Both the position numbers and the translations under genes were made by a program. Positions 1 to 8,112 of a stretch of 64,000 nucleotides of DNA are shown piece by piece. Source of the stretch: Alphaproteobacteria bacterium. Its GTDB lineage: Bacteria; Pseudomonadota; Alphaproteobacteria; UBA8366. The notes beneath the pieces were generated by a model, which was not told where the DNA came from, did not search any database, and was given only the letters and a program-made list of their open reading frames with translations. Each line of letters opens with the position of its first letter. Position 1 is the first letter of the stretch. Where the stretch lies: contig JAJFJD010000047.1 of the NCBI GenBank assembly GCA_021774335.1, forward strand, positions 1 through 64,000, read 5' to 3'.

Positions 1-963
1 CGCGCCGACGGCTTTGCCGATGCGGTGGCGGGCGCGATCGAGCGGCATGGTGCGGGCCGTATCGCGACGGTGCTCGGCACGTCGACCTCCGGCGTTCGCG
101 AGGCTGAGATGGCCTTCACCCGGCGCGATACGGAAACCGGCGCGTTGCCGGCGGATTTTCGCTTCGCTGAGACCTATGACCATCATTCGCTGGCAAGTTT
201 TGTGCAGTCCTATCTCGGCCTGTCCGGCCCGGCGGCGACCGTGTCCACCGCCTGTTCGTCCTCAGCCAAGGTCTTCGCCGACGCGGCGCAGTTGATCCAG
301 GCCGGCGTGTGTGATGCCGCGGTGGTCGGTGGGGTTGATACGCTGTGCTTGTTGACGCTTTACGGTTTCAACTCGCTCGAACTTCTCGATGCCGTGCCGA
401 GCCGGCCGAACGATATCGACCGTGGCGGCATTTCGATCGGTGAAGCCGGCGGGTTCGCGTTGCTCGAGCGGGCCGATACGGTCAACGGCGAGACCATCGC
501 GCTTGTTCTGGGGTATGGCGAAAGCGCCGATGCCTATCACATGTCCGCGCCGCATCCCGATGGGCTTGGCGCAGAGATGGCGATGCGGGCGGCGCTCGAC
601 CGTGCGGCCATCACGCCGGCGCAGGTGGACTACATCAATCTGCATGGCACGGGCAGCCGGCAGAACGACCAGGCAGAGGATGCCGCGGTCGGTCGGCTGT
701 TCGGCGACGGTCAGCGGTGCAGTTCTACCAAGGGGGCAACCGGGCACACGCTGGGTGCTGCGGGCATCCTGGAAATCGCAATTTGTTGCCTCGCGATGCG
801 AAAATCATTCATCCCCGGCAACGCGAATCTGCAACGCCTGGACCCGGATTTTCATACCAGGATCGAACCGGATGCCGCGGATGGCACCGTGCGCTATGCC
901 CTGAACAATTCATTCGGATTCGGCGGCAGCAATTGCAGCATCCTGCTTGGTATGCCGACATGA
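1..963 (+). CDS. Beta-ketoacyl-ACP synthase (ketosynthase of an aryl-polyene type cluster), 5' end outside window
   Basis: Condensing enzyme that elongates an acyl chain on an acyl carrier protein. The frame is open from base 1, so the N-terminus lies before the window. Visible motifs are the nucleophile loop VSTACSSSAK, the first catalytic histidine in NLHGTGS, the second in GATGHTLGAAG, and the terminal NNSFGFGGSN loop, so the Cys-His-His triad is intact. Its TGA overlaps the next ATG (ATGA at 960-963), starting a four-gene coupled set of KS, CLF-like protein, dehydratase and ketoreductase, the order expected of aryl polyene (Ape) or xanthomonadin synthases. A housekeeping FabF/FabB role is less likely because of the partners and because no fabD, fabH or acpP is adjacent. 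Confidence 0.9.
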   Translation, partial: RADGFADAVAGAIERHGAGRIATVLGTSTSGVREAEMAFTRRDTETGALPADFRFAETYDHHSLASFVQSYLGLSGPAATVSTACSSSAKVFADAAQLIQAGVCDAAVVGGVDTLCLLTLYGFNSLELLDAVPSRPNDIDRGGISIGEAGGFALLERADTVNGETIALVLGYGESADAYHMSAPHPDGLGAEMAMRAALDRAAITPAQVDYINLHGTGSRQNDQAEDAAVGRLFGDGQRCSSTKGATGHTLGAAGILEIAICCLAMRKSFIPGNANLQRLDPDFHTRIEPDAADGTVRYALNNSFGFGGSNCSILLGMPT

Positions 964-1760
964 TCGAAGCGCGTATCGCCGGCGTCGGATTGTTGGGCCC
1001 CGGTCTGTCCGGTTGGTCCGCCGCGCGTGACGTGCTCGCCGGCAACGCCGAGTATGAGCCTAGCTCGGTGGAGGCGCCGGCACCGGAAGGGTTGAGCCCG
1101 CGCGAACGCCGCCGTACCAGCCCGGCAGTGCGACTGGCCTTGGCGGTCGCGCAGGAGGCGGTCGATGACGCCAAGGATGACGCCAAGGGATTGCCGGTCG
1201 TGTTTGGCTGGGCCCATGGCGACGGCCCGGTTGTGCAACGGATTCTCGAGGAACTCGCGACGCCCGAACGGTATGTGTCGCCGACGGATTTTCACAACTC
1301 GGTTCATAACGTGGCGGTTGGGTATTGGTCGATTGCAAGCGGCTCGCATCAATCGTGCTCCAGCATCGCGGCGGCCGGCGACACCTTCCCGGCCAGTCTG
1401 CTCAAGGCCCTGGCCCAGGTTCAGTGCGAGTCCCGGCGGGTTCTGTTGGTCGTATGCGAGGTGCCGTTCCTGGAACCGTTGGACGCGGTCAGCCCGGTCG
1501 GTGCGCCGTTCGGCGTGGCGCTGGATCTTGCACCGGCAGATGATAGCGATGGTGTGGCGCGGCTTTCCGCGACATTTGAACCGCACGCCACGGGCGCTGT
1601 CACTCCGCCCAAGACGGACGGCCTGCGGCCGTTGTGGGGTGTGAATCCCGCGGCGCGCGCGATCCCGTTGTTGGAAGCGATCGCGCGCGGCGACGCGGCT
1701 GAGCTGCGCATTCCCTATGGGCCCCACGGTCAGCTCGCGCTCTCGGTGTTGCCGTGCTAG
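960..1760 (+). CDS. Beta-ketoacyl synthase-like protein, chain-length-factor type
   Basis: A 266-residue protein resembling the short ketosynthase N-terminal family seen in aryl polyene clusters as a chain-length-factor partner (ApeC-like). I see a Val-Gly-rich N-terminus (MIEARIAGVGLLGPG), the stretch FHNSVHNVAVGYWSIASG and, where a ketosynthase nucleophile lies, QSCSSIAAAGDTF. It lacks the HGTG and GHTLGAAG histidine motifs, so it is unlikely to condense alone and probably pairs with the preceding ketosynthase. The ATG overlaps the upstream stop (ATGA); a more upstream ATG at 717 would overlap the ketosynthase by about 250 bases and is rejected. The 3' end overlaps the next gene by 7 bases. 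Confidence 0.82.
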   Translation: MIEARIAGVGLLGPGLSGWSAARDVLAGNAEYEPSSVEAPAPEGLSPRERRRTSPAVRLALAVAQEAVDDAKDDAKGLPVVFGWAHGDGPVVQRILEELATPERYVSPTDFHNSVHNVAVGYWSIASGSHQSCSSIAAAGDTFPASLLKALAQVQCESRRVLLVVCEVPFLEPLDAVSPVGAPFGVALDLAPADDSDGVARLSATFEPHATGAVTPPKTDGLRPLWGVNPAARAIPLLEAIARGDAAELRIPYGPHGQLALSVLPC

Positions 1761-2170
1761 ACCGCGCCGCCATCAGCGCGCTCGTCCCGCATGCTGGACC
1801 GATGGTATTGCTGGACCACGTCGTCCGGTATGACGACGAGTCCATTCTCTGCTCGGCGACGAGCCATCTCCGGGACGACAATCCGTTGCGGCGGCATGGC
1901 ATGCTTCACGCAGTTTGCGGTGCCGAGTACGGGGCGCAGGCGGCGGCGGTCCATGGCCCGCTGGCGGCGGAAACGCCGGTGCGCGCCGGCCAGGTGGTCC
2001 TGTTGCGGGGTCTGTCGTGGCAGACGGTCGATCTCGGCGCGGTGGAAGAACCGCTTATGATCCACGCGACGCGCCTTCATGCGGATTCCAGCAGCACCGC
2101 CTATCGTTTCATGATCACCGCGGAGGACCGCGACATCATGCAAGGCGAATGCGGGATCATTTTCCGATGA
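1754..2170 (+). CDS. Hotdog-fold 3-hydroxyacyl-ACP dehydratase (ApeP/FabZ-like)
   Basis: 138 residues with the N-terminal signature PHAGPMVLLDHVV typical of the small hotdog dehydratases of aryl polyene clusters, followed by the conserved region around HAVCGAEYGAQAAAVHG. It should dehydrate the beta-hydroxyacyl-ACP made by the next gene, giving the conjugated double bonds. The start is GTG at 1754, inside the last codons of the preceding gene; the in-frame ATG at 1802 would delete the PHAGPM signature, so GTG is preferred. Its TGA overlaps the next ATG. The assignment rests on the motif, length and context. Confidence 0.85.
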   Translation: MLDRAAISALVPHAGPMVLLDHVVRYDDESILCSATSHLRDDNPLRRHGMLHAVCGAEYGAQAAAVHGPLAAETPVRAGQVVLLRGLSWQTVDLGAVEEPLMIHATRLHADSSSTAYRFMITAEDRDIMQGECGIIFR

Positions 2171-2898
2171 GCCCGGCCGGGAAACGAGCGCTCGTCACCG
2201 GCGGCAGCGGTCATATCGGCGGTGCGATCTGCCGGACATTGGCGGCGGCCGGCGCGGAGGTCATCGTGCATGGCAACCGGCACGCAGAACGGGCGTTGGA
2301 AACCGTCCAGGACATCACTGATGCCGGCGGGTCGGCCATGCCGCTCTCCTTCGACATTCGCGATGACAAGGCCGTTCAGGCGGCGCTTGAAACCTTGCCC
2401 GACGGGCCTGCGATACAGATTCTCGTTCACGCGGCGGGGCGGCCGGACGACGCGCCGTTGGCCGGCATGTCCCGGGAACAATGGTCTGGGCCGGTGGATA
2501 TCTCGCTCAACGGGTTCTTCAATGTGATCCGGCCGTTGCTGCTGCCGATGGTCCGGACGCGCTGGGGGCGGGTGATTGCGATTTCATCCGTATCGGGTTT
2601 GATCGGCAATCGGGGTCAGGCGAATTACGCCGCCGCCAAGGCAGGTCTGCACGGCGCGGTGAAATCCTTGGCGTTGGAATATGCGAGCCGCGGCGTGACC
2701 GGCAACGTCGTGGCGCCCGGCGTCATCGCGACGCCGGAAACGAGCGAACAGTTCCCCAAAGACCGGATCGAGAATCTCGTCCCGATGCAGCGCGCCGGCC
2801 AACCGGAGGAAGTCGCCGACCTGGTCGGTTTCCTCGCGTCGGACAAGGCCGGTTACATCACCGGCCAGGTCATCGCGGTCGGTGGCGGGCTCGGCTAA
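2167..2898 (+). CDS. 3-oxoacyl-ACP reductase (FabG-like SDR, ApeQ type)
   Basis: 243-residue short-chain dehydrogenase/reductase. The N-terminus has the cofactor motif TGGSGHIG, the core has VHAAG and ISSVSG, the catalytic YxxxK is YAAAK, and the C-terminus ends in the FabG-like GQVIAVGGG. It would reduce the ketoacyl-ACP before dehydration, completing the KS/CLF/DH/KR set needed for polyene synthesis. The start is the ATG overlapping the dehydratase stop (ATGA at 2167-2170); the open frame runs further upstream but without homology. It ends convergently, 15 bases from a small lipoprotein gene. Confidence 0.92.
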   Translation: MSPAGKRALVTGGSGHIGGAICRTLAAAGAEVIVHGNRHAERALETVQDITDAGGSAMPLSFDIRDDKAVQAALETLPDGPAIQILVHAAGRPDDAPLAGMSREQWSGPVDISLNGFFNVIRPLLLPMVRTRWGRVIAISSVSGLIGNRGQANYAAAKAGLHGAVKSLALEYASRGVTGNVVAPGVIATPETSEQFPKDRIENLVPMQRAGQPEEVADLVGFLASDKAGYITGQVIAVGGGLG

Positions 2899-2913
2899 AC
2901 CGGATACTGCGTT

Positions 2914-3312
2914 CTAGGACAGGGCCGCAGTCTGCGACAGGATCGCGTTCTGCAGGTTCCGGACCCAACTGTTGTAGTTCGAGTGGATCGTATTGGTCGA
3001 CGCATCGTATTTAAGGTTCGAGCTATCCTTGTAGCGGATCGAGAATTCCTTCGTCGTGAAGGTCACGTCCGCAATGGCGGTATGCGTCCGGACCGGCAAT
3101 TGCGCCACGATATGTCCCGAGCCGACTTTCCGCATTTGCCAGCCGAGCGACGCGCCGGCCTGTTTGATCGCGCGCTCGACATCGGTCAACGATGCGCGGG
3201 GCGGGGCGTTCATTGCGAGACTCTCTACGTTATACACCGTGGCGTTGCGGCAACTCGCCACGGCGAGCAGCATGACCAGACCTATAAAAATTTTAGTAAT
3301 CGGGGCGGGCAT
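2914..3312 (-). CDS. Small lipoprotein, paralogue A of a cluster-specific family
   Basis: 132 residues. A hydrophobic N-terminal segment ends in the lipobox LAVASC (Cys about residue 21), predicting a lipoprotein. The C-terminal half contains FSIRYKDS, then YDASTNTIHSNYN and a final amphipathic helix. The pattern FSI-Y-DS, YD, IH, YN, V, L recurs in the lipoproteins at 7361-7780 and 8944-9345, so the three are paralogues. It is the last gene of the operon with the glycosyltransferase and the halogenase-like flavoprotein. AAGGA precedes the ATG. Function is unknown; a role in envelope display or transport of the pigment is a guess from context. Confidence 0.8.
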   Translation of the reverse strand: MPAPITKIFIGLVMLLAVASCRNATVYNVESLAMNAPPRASLTDVERAIKQAGASLGWQMRKVGSGHIVAQLPVRTHTAIADVTFTTKEFSIRYKDSSNLKYDASTNTIHSNYNSWVRNLQNAILSQTAALS

Positions 3313-3366
3313 GAATATCTTCCTTCGAGCAAAGTTGCAGGACGTAAAAGTGCCGTGAGTCGCAAA

Positions 3367-4134
3367 TTAATTCAAGATAGCTTCTTGTGCCGTCGCGTGC
3401 AGCCGCTGTTTCTGGCATCGGATCAGGCCCGGAAAGTACATTGCGCGGGACAACAGCTTGGCCCCCACCATAAAGACGATCGCGGTTACGTCGAAGCCGG
3501 GCCGGAAGTGGCTTGGCCGTTGCAGTACGCTGGCGTAAAGCGCCGGGACCGGGACGCTTGCGATGGAATATCCGGCGCGGCAGGCCTCGATCAGCACTTC
3601 GCTTTCCATGACGAACCCGCTGCGCCGCTGCCGGTGTAAAGGCACGCGGTTGATCAGCGAAACGGGATAGATGCGGAACCCGCATTGCGTGTCGTGAATC
3701 CAGCAGCCCGATGCCCAGGAGATGAAGAAGTTTGCGGTCCGGTTTCCAAATCGGCGGATGGACGGCATTGGATCGGCCGTTGATTTCCGGGCACCGATGA
3801 CCAGGGTCTCTGCCTCGGCCTTCTTCAGCAGTTCCGGGATGTATTCCGGCGGGTGCTGGCCGTCCGCATCGATCGATATGACGAATTCGGACCCCAACCG
3901 GCGAGCCGCCTCGATACCCGACAGAAGGCTGGCGCCCTTGCCGCGGTTTACCGGGTGCCGCACGATATGCACATCGAGCCCGCTCAAGGTTTCCGCGGAG
4001 CCGTCGGTCGAGCCGTCATCAACCACGACGACATGATCGACATACTTGGCGGTGCGCTCGGCGATGCCGGCAACGGTTTTGACTTCGTTGTAGAAGGGAA
4101 TAACGGCCGTTACCGGCGGGGTGTTTTCGCCCAA
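3367..4134 (-). CDS. Family 2 glycosyltransferase (DPM1/DPG synthase-like)
   Basis: 255 residues with a GT-A fold signature: VTAVIPFYNE at the N-terminus, VVDDGSTDGS near residues 38-46 and the metal-binding DADGQHPPEYI near 89-99, followed by GFRIYP and a C-terminal hydrophobic stretch that may contact the membrane. It probably transfers a sugar to a lipid or to the polyene head group; glycosyltransferases of this family are regular members of aryl polyene and xanthomonadin loci. The start is TTG at 4134, with AGAGG about six bases upstream; no ATG or GTG precedes it before a stop. It lies eight bases downstream of the halogenase-like gene, so the two are surely co-transcribed. Confidence 0.85.
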   Translation of the reverse strand: MGENTPPVTAVIPFYNEVKTVAGIAERTAKYVDHVVVVDDGSTDGSAETLSGLDVHIVRHPVNRGKGASLLSGIEAARRLGSEFVISIDADGQHPPEYIPELLKKAEAETLVIGARKSTADPMPSIRRFGNRTANFFISWASGCWIHDTQCGFRIYPVSLINRVPLHRQRRSGFVMESEVLIEACRAGYSIASVPVPALYASVLQRPSHFRPGFDVTAIVFMVGAKLLSRAMYFPGLIRCQKQRLHATAQEAILN

Positions 4135-4142
4135 ATCAGCCT

Positions 4143-5462
4143 CTACGATCTCTCGGCGACTTCGTCATCGGCCATGATGATCGACCGGAACCGGCGGCGG
4201 CGGTCTTCCCATTTCCGGCTGCGCTTGAGCGCAACCAGCGTGGAAGCGCCGAACAGCAATCGGAAGATGCCGAGACGCCAACTCAACCCGCCGCGTCGAT
4301 AAATATCGCCAGCCAACAAGGAGACCACCGCCGCTCGGACGCCGAGAACGTTTCTTGGTCCCATGAACAGGGTGCGCATCGCGGGGGTGTTGAATCGATA
4401 GATGAACCAGGAATAACGGGCGATCCCGCGATCGATGCGTCGTTGATACGTGCGCAGGTATCGGGTCGCGCGTTTCGGCCAGTCGAGGCCTTTGTCGATG
4501 GCATCCGCCGCCAATTCGGCGCTGCTCATCGCCAGGAACACGCCGCTGGAAAACACCGGATCGATGAAGGCATAGGCGTCGCCCAGTAACAGGTAGCGTT
4601 CGCCGAAGGCCTCGGTCGCCGAATAGCTATAGTTCCCGGCGGCGCGGATCGGCGTAGCCGCCTCCGCGTCTTTCAGGTGATCCCAAACCTTTGGGCAGAG
4701 ACGCAGCGTTTGGAAAAAGAACTCGTCAAGCGGCCCTTCGCGGGATTTGAGGTAATCCGGCATGCAGACGGCGCCGACGCTGGTCAGGCCGTCGTTCAGC
4801 GGGATCAACCAGATCCAGCCGTGCTCGAACCAGTAGATTGCGATATTTCCCGGCGTTTCCCACGCTTCGGACGGCACGGCCTTGAAATGTGCGAACATGG
4901 CGGCGCTGTTGTGTGATTTGTTGCGTTGTCGGACTTCCATGTGGCGCGCGATCAGACCGTCGCGGCCCGACGCGTCGATCACGAACCGGGCCTGGCATTC
5001 TGTCGTGCCGTCATGCGCCTCGTGTGTAAGGCGATGAGTTTTGTCATCGAAGGCGATTGCCGATACCGCACATCCTTCCCGCACCGCGACACCCTTTCGG
5101 CGGGCATTGTTGAGCAGAATGGCATCGAACTGGGATCGCCGTACCTGATAGGAGTGGGGCGGATTTGGGTCCAAGGCGTCGCTGAATAGGAAGCATTGGC
5201 GGGAGTCGTGGTCAGGTGAAACGAATTCCGCCCCCGGCTTATGGATGCCGATGGCCTTGACGGCGTCCAACACGCCGAGACGCTCCAGGATCGGAATGTT
5301 CTTGGGTAGCAGCGATTCACCGATGTGAAAGCGCGGGTGGGTCGCCTTTTCAAACAGGGCCACGTTGCGGCCCCGTTGCGCCAGCAGGGCCGCGACGGTG
5401 GCGCCGGCAGGGCCGCCGCCGATTACGGCGACATCATAGGGAGCTGTTTCCTCGGTTTGCAT
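4143..5462 (-). CDS. Flavin-dependent halogenase-like FAD oxidoreductase
   Basis: 439 residues from the preferred ATG at 5462; two further ATGs lie upstream at 5492 and 5483. The FAD-binding GGGPAG is at about 15-20 and GESLLP at 49-53. Two features match flavin-dependent halogenases: a lysine in IHKPGAEF (K75), where phenol and tryptophan halogenases place the lysine that handles hypohalite, and WIWLIP at 216-221, the W-x-W-x-I-P signature of the family. LGDAYAFIDP is the second flavin site. Halogenase homologues occur in xanthomonadin loci, whose pigments are brominated. It may halogenate the aryl head group, though related non-halogenating monooxygenases exist. First gene of the operon with GT2 and lipoprotein A. 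Confidence 0.82.
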   Translation of the reverse strand: MQTEETAPYDVAVIGGGPAGATVAALLAQRGRNVALFEKATHPRFHIGESLLPKNIPILERLGVLDAVKAIGIHKPGAEFVSPDHDSRQCFLFSDALDPNPPHSYQVRRSQFDAILLNNARRKGVAVREGCAVSAIAFDDKTHRLTHEAHDGTTECQARFVIDASGRDGLIARHMEVRQRNKSHNSAAMFAHFKAVPSEAWETPGNIAIYWFEHGWIWLIPLNDGLTSVGAVCMPDYLKSREGPLDEFFFQTLRLCPKVWDHLKDAEAATPIRAAGNYSYSATEAFGERYLLLGDAYAFIDPVFSSGVFLAMSSAELAADAIDKGLDWPKRATRYLRTYQRRIDRGIARYSWFIYRFNTPAMRTLFMGPRNVLGVRAAVVSLLAGDIYRRGGLSWRLGIFRLLFGASTLVALKRSRKWEDRRRRFRSIIMADDEVAERS

Positions 5463-5572
5463 CACCCTTTTTTTATACCGCATCCGTGACAAGAGGCTAT
5501 CGGAAACAGATACCGCCCTCTATCATTCCGCAGGATTGCACCGCAGCGCCGGGAAAATGTCAGGGCAGGGAT
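5463..5572. promoter_or_regulatory. Divergent intergenic region between halogenase-like and methyltransferase genes
   Basis: About 110 bases separate the two divergent starts and must hold both promoters. A run TTTTTTTATACC follows the halogenase start region. I could not define -35 and -10 boxes with confidence, so this is inferred from gene orientation only. Confidence 0.35.
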
Positions 5573-6334
5573 GTGACGTTGCAAGTGGATGAGAATCGCG
5601 TCGCGCCGCATCCGGTGTTGTCGCGCTACTATACCGACGAGGCGCAGCGTCAGCGGTATCTAAAATCGGCATTCCAAGAAACCGCCGAGCATTACGACAG
5701 CATTAACAATTGGATGAGTTTCGGCTCGGACCGCTGGTATCGCCGTCAGGCGCTGGTCCGGTCGGGCTTGCAGGCCGGCATGCGCATGGCCGATGTGGGC
5801 TGCGGCACCGGGCTGGTGTCCGGCATTGCACGGGAAATCGTCGGACCGTCCGGCCATGTCTTCAGCATCGACCCGAGCCTGGGCATGATTTCCGAAGCGG
5901 TCGCGGGCGGCCGCACCATCGCTCCTGTCGTGGGCAAGGCGGAGGCGCTGCCGATCGCCGACGAGTCGGTCGATTTCTTGTGCATGGGCTTTGCGCTGCG
6001 GCATGTCGCCGATCTGGAAGTGACCTTCCGCGAATACCTGCGGCTCTTGAAGCCGGGGGGCAAGCTTCTGCTCATGGAATTGACGCCGCCGCGCAAAGGG
6101 TTCGTGCGGTTCTGCCTCAAGACGCATATGCGGTATGTGGTGCCGGTCCTGACACGGGTCTTTACCGGCAGCAAGGCGGCGACACTCTTGTACGAGTATT
6201 GCTGGGATACGTTCGATATGTGCGTGCCGCCGGAAAAGGTCGTATCGACCCTCGCCGCGGTCGGGTTCGAAGGACCGTCGCAGCATGTCGTCATTCGGGT
6301 GTTCAGCGAATATACGGCGCACAAACCGGCGTAA
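5573..6334 (+). CDS. UbiE/COQ5-type SAM-dependent methyltransferase
   Basis: 253 residues from the preferred GTG at 5573, which follows CAGGGCAGGG; TTG at 5579 and ATG at 5486 are alternatives, the last overlapping the divergent neighbour. The SAM-binding motif I is MADVGCGTG near 73-80, followed by SIDPSLGMI, the UbiE-like FLCMGFALRHV and LLKPGGKLLLME. UbiE-family enzymes C-methylate quinones, but the setting in a pigment cluster suggests methylation of the aryl head group or polyene. It converges on the chorismatase gene, 11 bases away. Confidence 0.85.
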   Translation: MTLQVDENRVAPHPVLSRYYTDEAQRQRYLKSAFQETAEHYDSINNWMSFGSDRWYRRQALVRSGLQAGMRMADVGCGTGLVSGIAREIVGPSGHVFSIDPSLGMISEAVAGGRTIAPVVGKAEALPIADESVDFLCMGFALRHVADLEVTFREYLRLLKPGGKLLLMELTPPRKGFVRFCLKTHMRYVVPVLTRVFTGSKAATLLYEYCWDTFDMCVPPEKVVSTLAAVGFEGPSQHVVIRVFSEYTAHKPA

Positions 6335-6345
6335 CGGCTGCCGAT

Positions 6346-7344
6346 TTACGTCGATAGAGCGCCTTCGATCTCGAACAACAGGTCCAGCCGGCAAATTTCC
6401 GCTTGCAGATACATGACCTGCGCCCCGTCGCCGAGCCGCTGGGTGACAATGTCCCGCACGGCGGGAAAATCTTTCGCGTGCCGGATGTAGGCTTTGAAAA
6501 AGCGTTGGGACGACGCGGCGAAGGGCTTGTGCGCCGCTTGTTCGGCGGTTCCGATTACCTTTTCGACGTTGTCGAGCGCCAGGCCCACCTGCGCCGTCAG
6601 GTCGCCGACATGTTGGGTGGCGTGACCGGTGATGCTGGCAGTGCCGGAAATGAATAGGTCCGTCCCGGCGTCCCACCGTTTTAGGAGCGCCCGGGAGAAG
6701 GATGGGCTGCGCGGACCGTATTCCGATGGGTAGTGGAAGGCGCTCATCTGGTTCGGGTTCTCCACCGGGATACCGGGTGCCTGCGCGGCAAGACAGTATA
6801 CGTTCAGTCCGCCGCGGGTCGCGCCGAGTGCGCTGGCGGCGGGATAGAATTCTGCCAGATCAGGGCGGAGTGCGGCGAAGGCGTCGTGCCGGCCGGCGCA
6901 GAAATGCCGATACCGTTCGAGGCCGCGCAAATCCGCGTTCACATTCTCGACCGTATTCCACACGCGCAGGATATGCGGATAGCCGCGCGCCTGTAACAAT
7001 CGGACGAGTCCGCTGTACAGATCGAGGGAACGTTTCGCCAGGGGGATGTCCGGGTCTTCGACGGACCGGCATGCCGCGAAAATGAGGTCATCGGTGATCG
7101 CCAGGTCGAATGTGTTGTCGCGCTCGTACTTTGGCGGTGTCGTGGCGAAGAAAGCCTCGATTGTCGGCGAGGCGTCGAACGGGTCGAGGCCGCTGTGGAC
7201 CTGCGGCCAGGGATCGGCGGACGGGCCGTGATCGCCATGCATGACCGTCGCCAACGGCCACGCGCCGTCTGGGACCGGTTGGTCCCGATATGCGTCTTCG
7301 CTCAGGTACCGCCATCCGATAGGGCGGTTTGGAGGGTGATTCAC
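6346..7344 (-). CDS. Chorismatase (FkbO/Hyg5/XanB2 family)
   Basis: 332 residues. The chorismatase signatures NPNQMSAFHYPSEYGPRSP and FISGTASITGHATQHVGD are both present, along with RVWNTVENVNA. These enzymes split pyruvate from chorismate, giving 3- or 4-hydroxybenzoate (XanB2, Hyg5) or a dihydroxycyclohexadiene acid (FkbO). In xanthomonadin synthesis XanB2 supplies the hydroxybenzoate starter, so here it most likely primes the aryl polyene. Which product forms depends on a few active-site residues that I cannot assign by eye. The start is GTG at 7344, 16 bases after the stop of lipoprotein B, so they form one operon. Confidence 0.92.
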   Translation of the reverse strand: MNHPPNRPIGWRYLSEDAYRDQPVPDGAWPLATVMHGDHGPSADPWPQVHSGLDPFDASPTIEAFFATTPPKYERDNTFDLAITDDLIFAACRSVEDPDIPLAKRSLDLYSGLVRLLQARGYPHILRVWNTVENVNADLRGLERYRHFCAGRHDAFAALRPDLAEFYPAASALGATRGGLNVYCLAAQAPGIPVENPNQMSAFHYPSEYGPRSPSFSRALLKRWDAGTDLFISGTASITGHATQHVGDLTAQVGLALDNVEKVIGTAEQAAHKPFAASSQRFFKAYIRHAKDFPAVRDIVTQRLGDGAQVMYLQAEICRLDLLFEIEGALST

Positions 7345-7360
7345 GGGACGCCGTCGCGGG

Positions 7361-7780
7361 CTAGGCCGCCGATCCTTGCGCTTTCAACCTGGAGACGGAT
7401 GTCTGGATGGACTCTTCCAGTTCGCTCACCATGTCGTTGTAGGTGTGGTGGATGAATCGTCCATCGTAGCCCATGGCCTGGCTATCCTTGTATCGAATGC
7501 TGAAGGTCTTCGGGTCATAGGAAACGGTGACGGCGACATTGTGCTTACCCGCGCCCCAGGCACGCTTGGCGACGAAGCTACCGGGTTTGACGTTGCTGAT
7601 CTGCCAGCCTCGTCCCGTCGCCGAAGATTCGATGGCTGCCTGCATCTGCGCAAGCGTGACGCCTTTCTGTGGTCCGTAGCCATATCCAACCGAGTCCACG
7701 CGGTGAATCTCCCCGCCACAAGCGGCGACCAAGACCAAAAGACCAAGAATTATTCCAAAGCGTTGAAAACCATGTGTCAT
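7361..7780 (-). CDS. Small lipoprotein, paralogue B
   Basis: 139 residues. The N-terminal hydrophobic stretch ends in a lipobox around LVLVAACGG. The mature part contains RGWQISNVKPGSFVAKRAWG, KTFSIRYKDSQAMGYDG and FIHHTYNDMV, closely matching paralogue C at 8944-9345 and, less closely, A at 2914-3312. It is the first gene of a two-gene operon with the chorismatase, which ties the family to the pigment pathway. Biochemical function is unknown. The ATG is preceded by a GGG-rich stretch. Confidence 0.8.
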   Translation of the reverse strand: MTHGFQRFGIILGLLVLVAACGGEIHRVDSVGYGYGPQKGVTLAQMQAAIESSATGRGWQISNVKPGSFVAKRAWGAGKHNVAVTVSYDPKTFSIRYKDSQAMGYDGRFIHHTYNDMVSELEESIQTSVSRLKAQGSAA

Positions 7781-8112
7781 TTCCCGACCCCTCTAATGGT
7801 TGACGGCACATAGCGGGCACGGCCATGGGATGCATACCGAAGGCAGCGGCATCATAGCAACGTTGATTGCTAATGTCGCCGCCGTCGAAGAAATTGAAAT
7901 TTAGGGGTGTATTTTAATGACAAGTTACTATTTATGACAGCAGGTCGGTCGATATCATCTATGGCGTCTGACTGAGTCCGGAATGGTCCCAGCCGCCGCG
8001 GGATGCCGCCAAATCTGCGGCGTTGCCAGGGTGGCAGGCGAACGTGCATAACCAGTGCGGTATCAGGGGCATGCTTGGGGCGGCTAGCCCGACATGATGA
8101 CGGTAACGAGAT
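7781..8112. promoter_or_regulatory. Divergent intergenic region between lipoprotein B and the MlaC-like gene
   Basis: 332 bases without a credible gene. An AT-rich core at about 7893-7945 stands out from its GC-rich surroundings and is the likely site of the divergent promoters. The remainder has only short low-quality frames. No terminator or clear repeat was seen. Confidence 0.4.
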
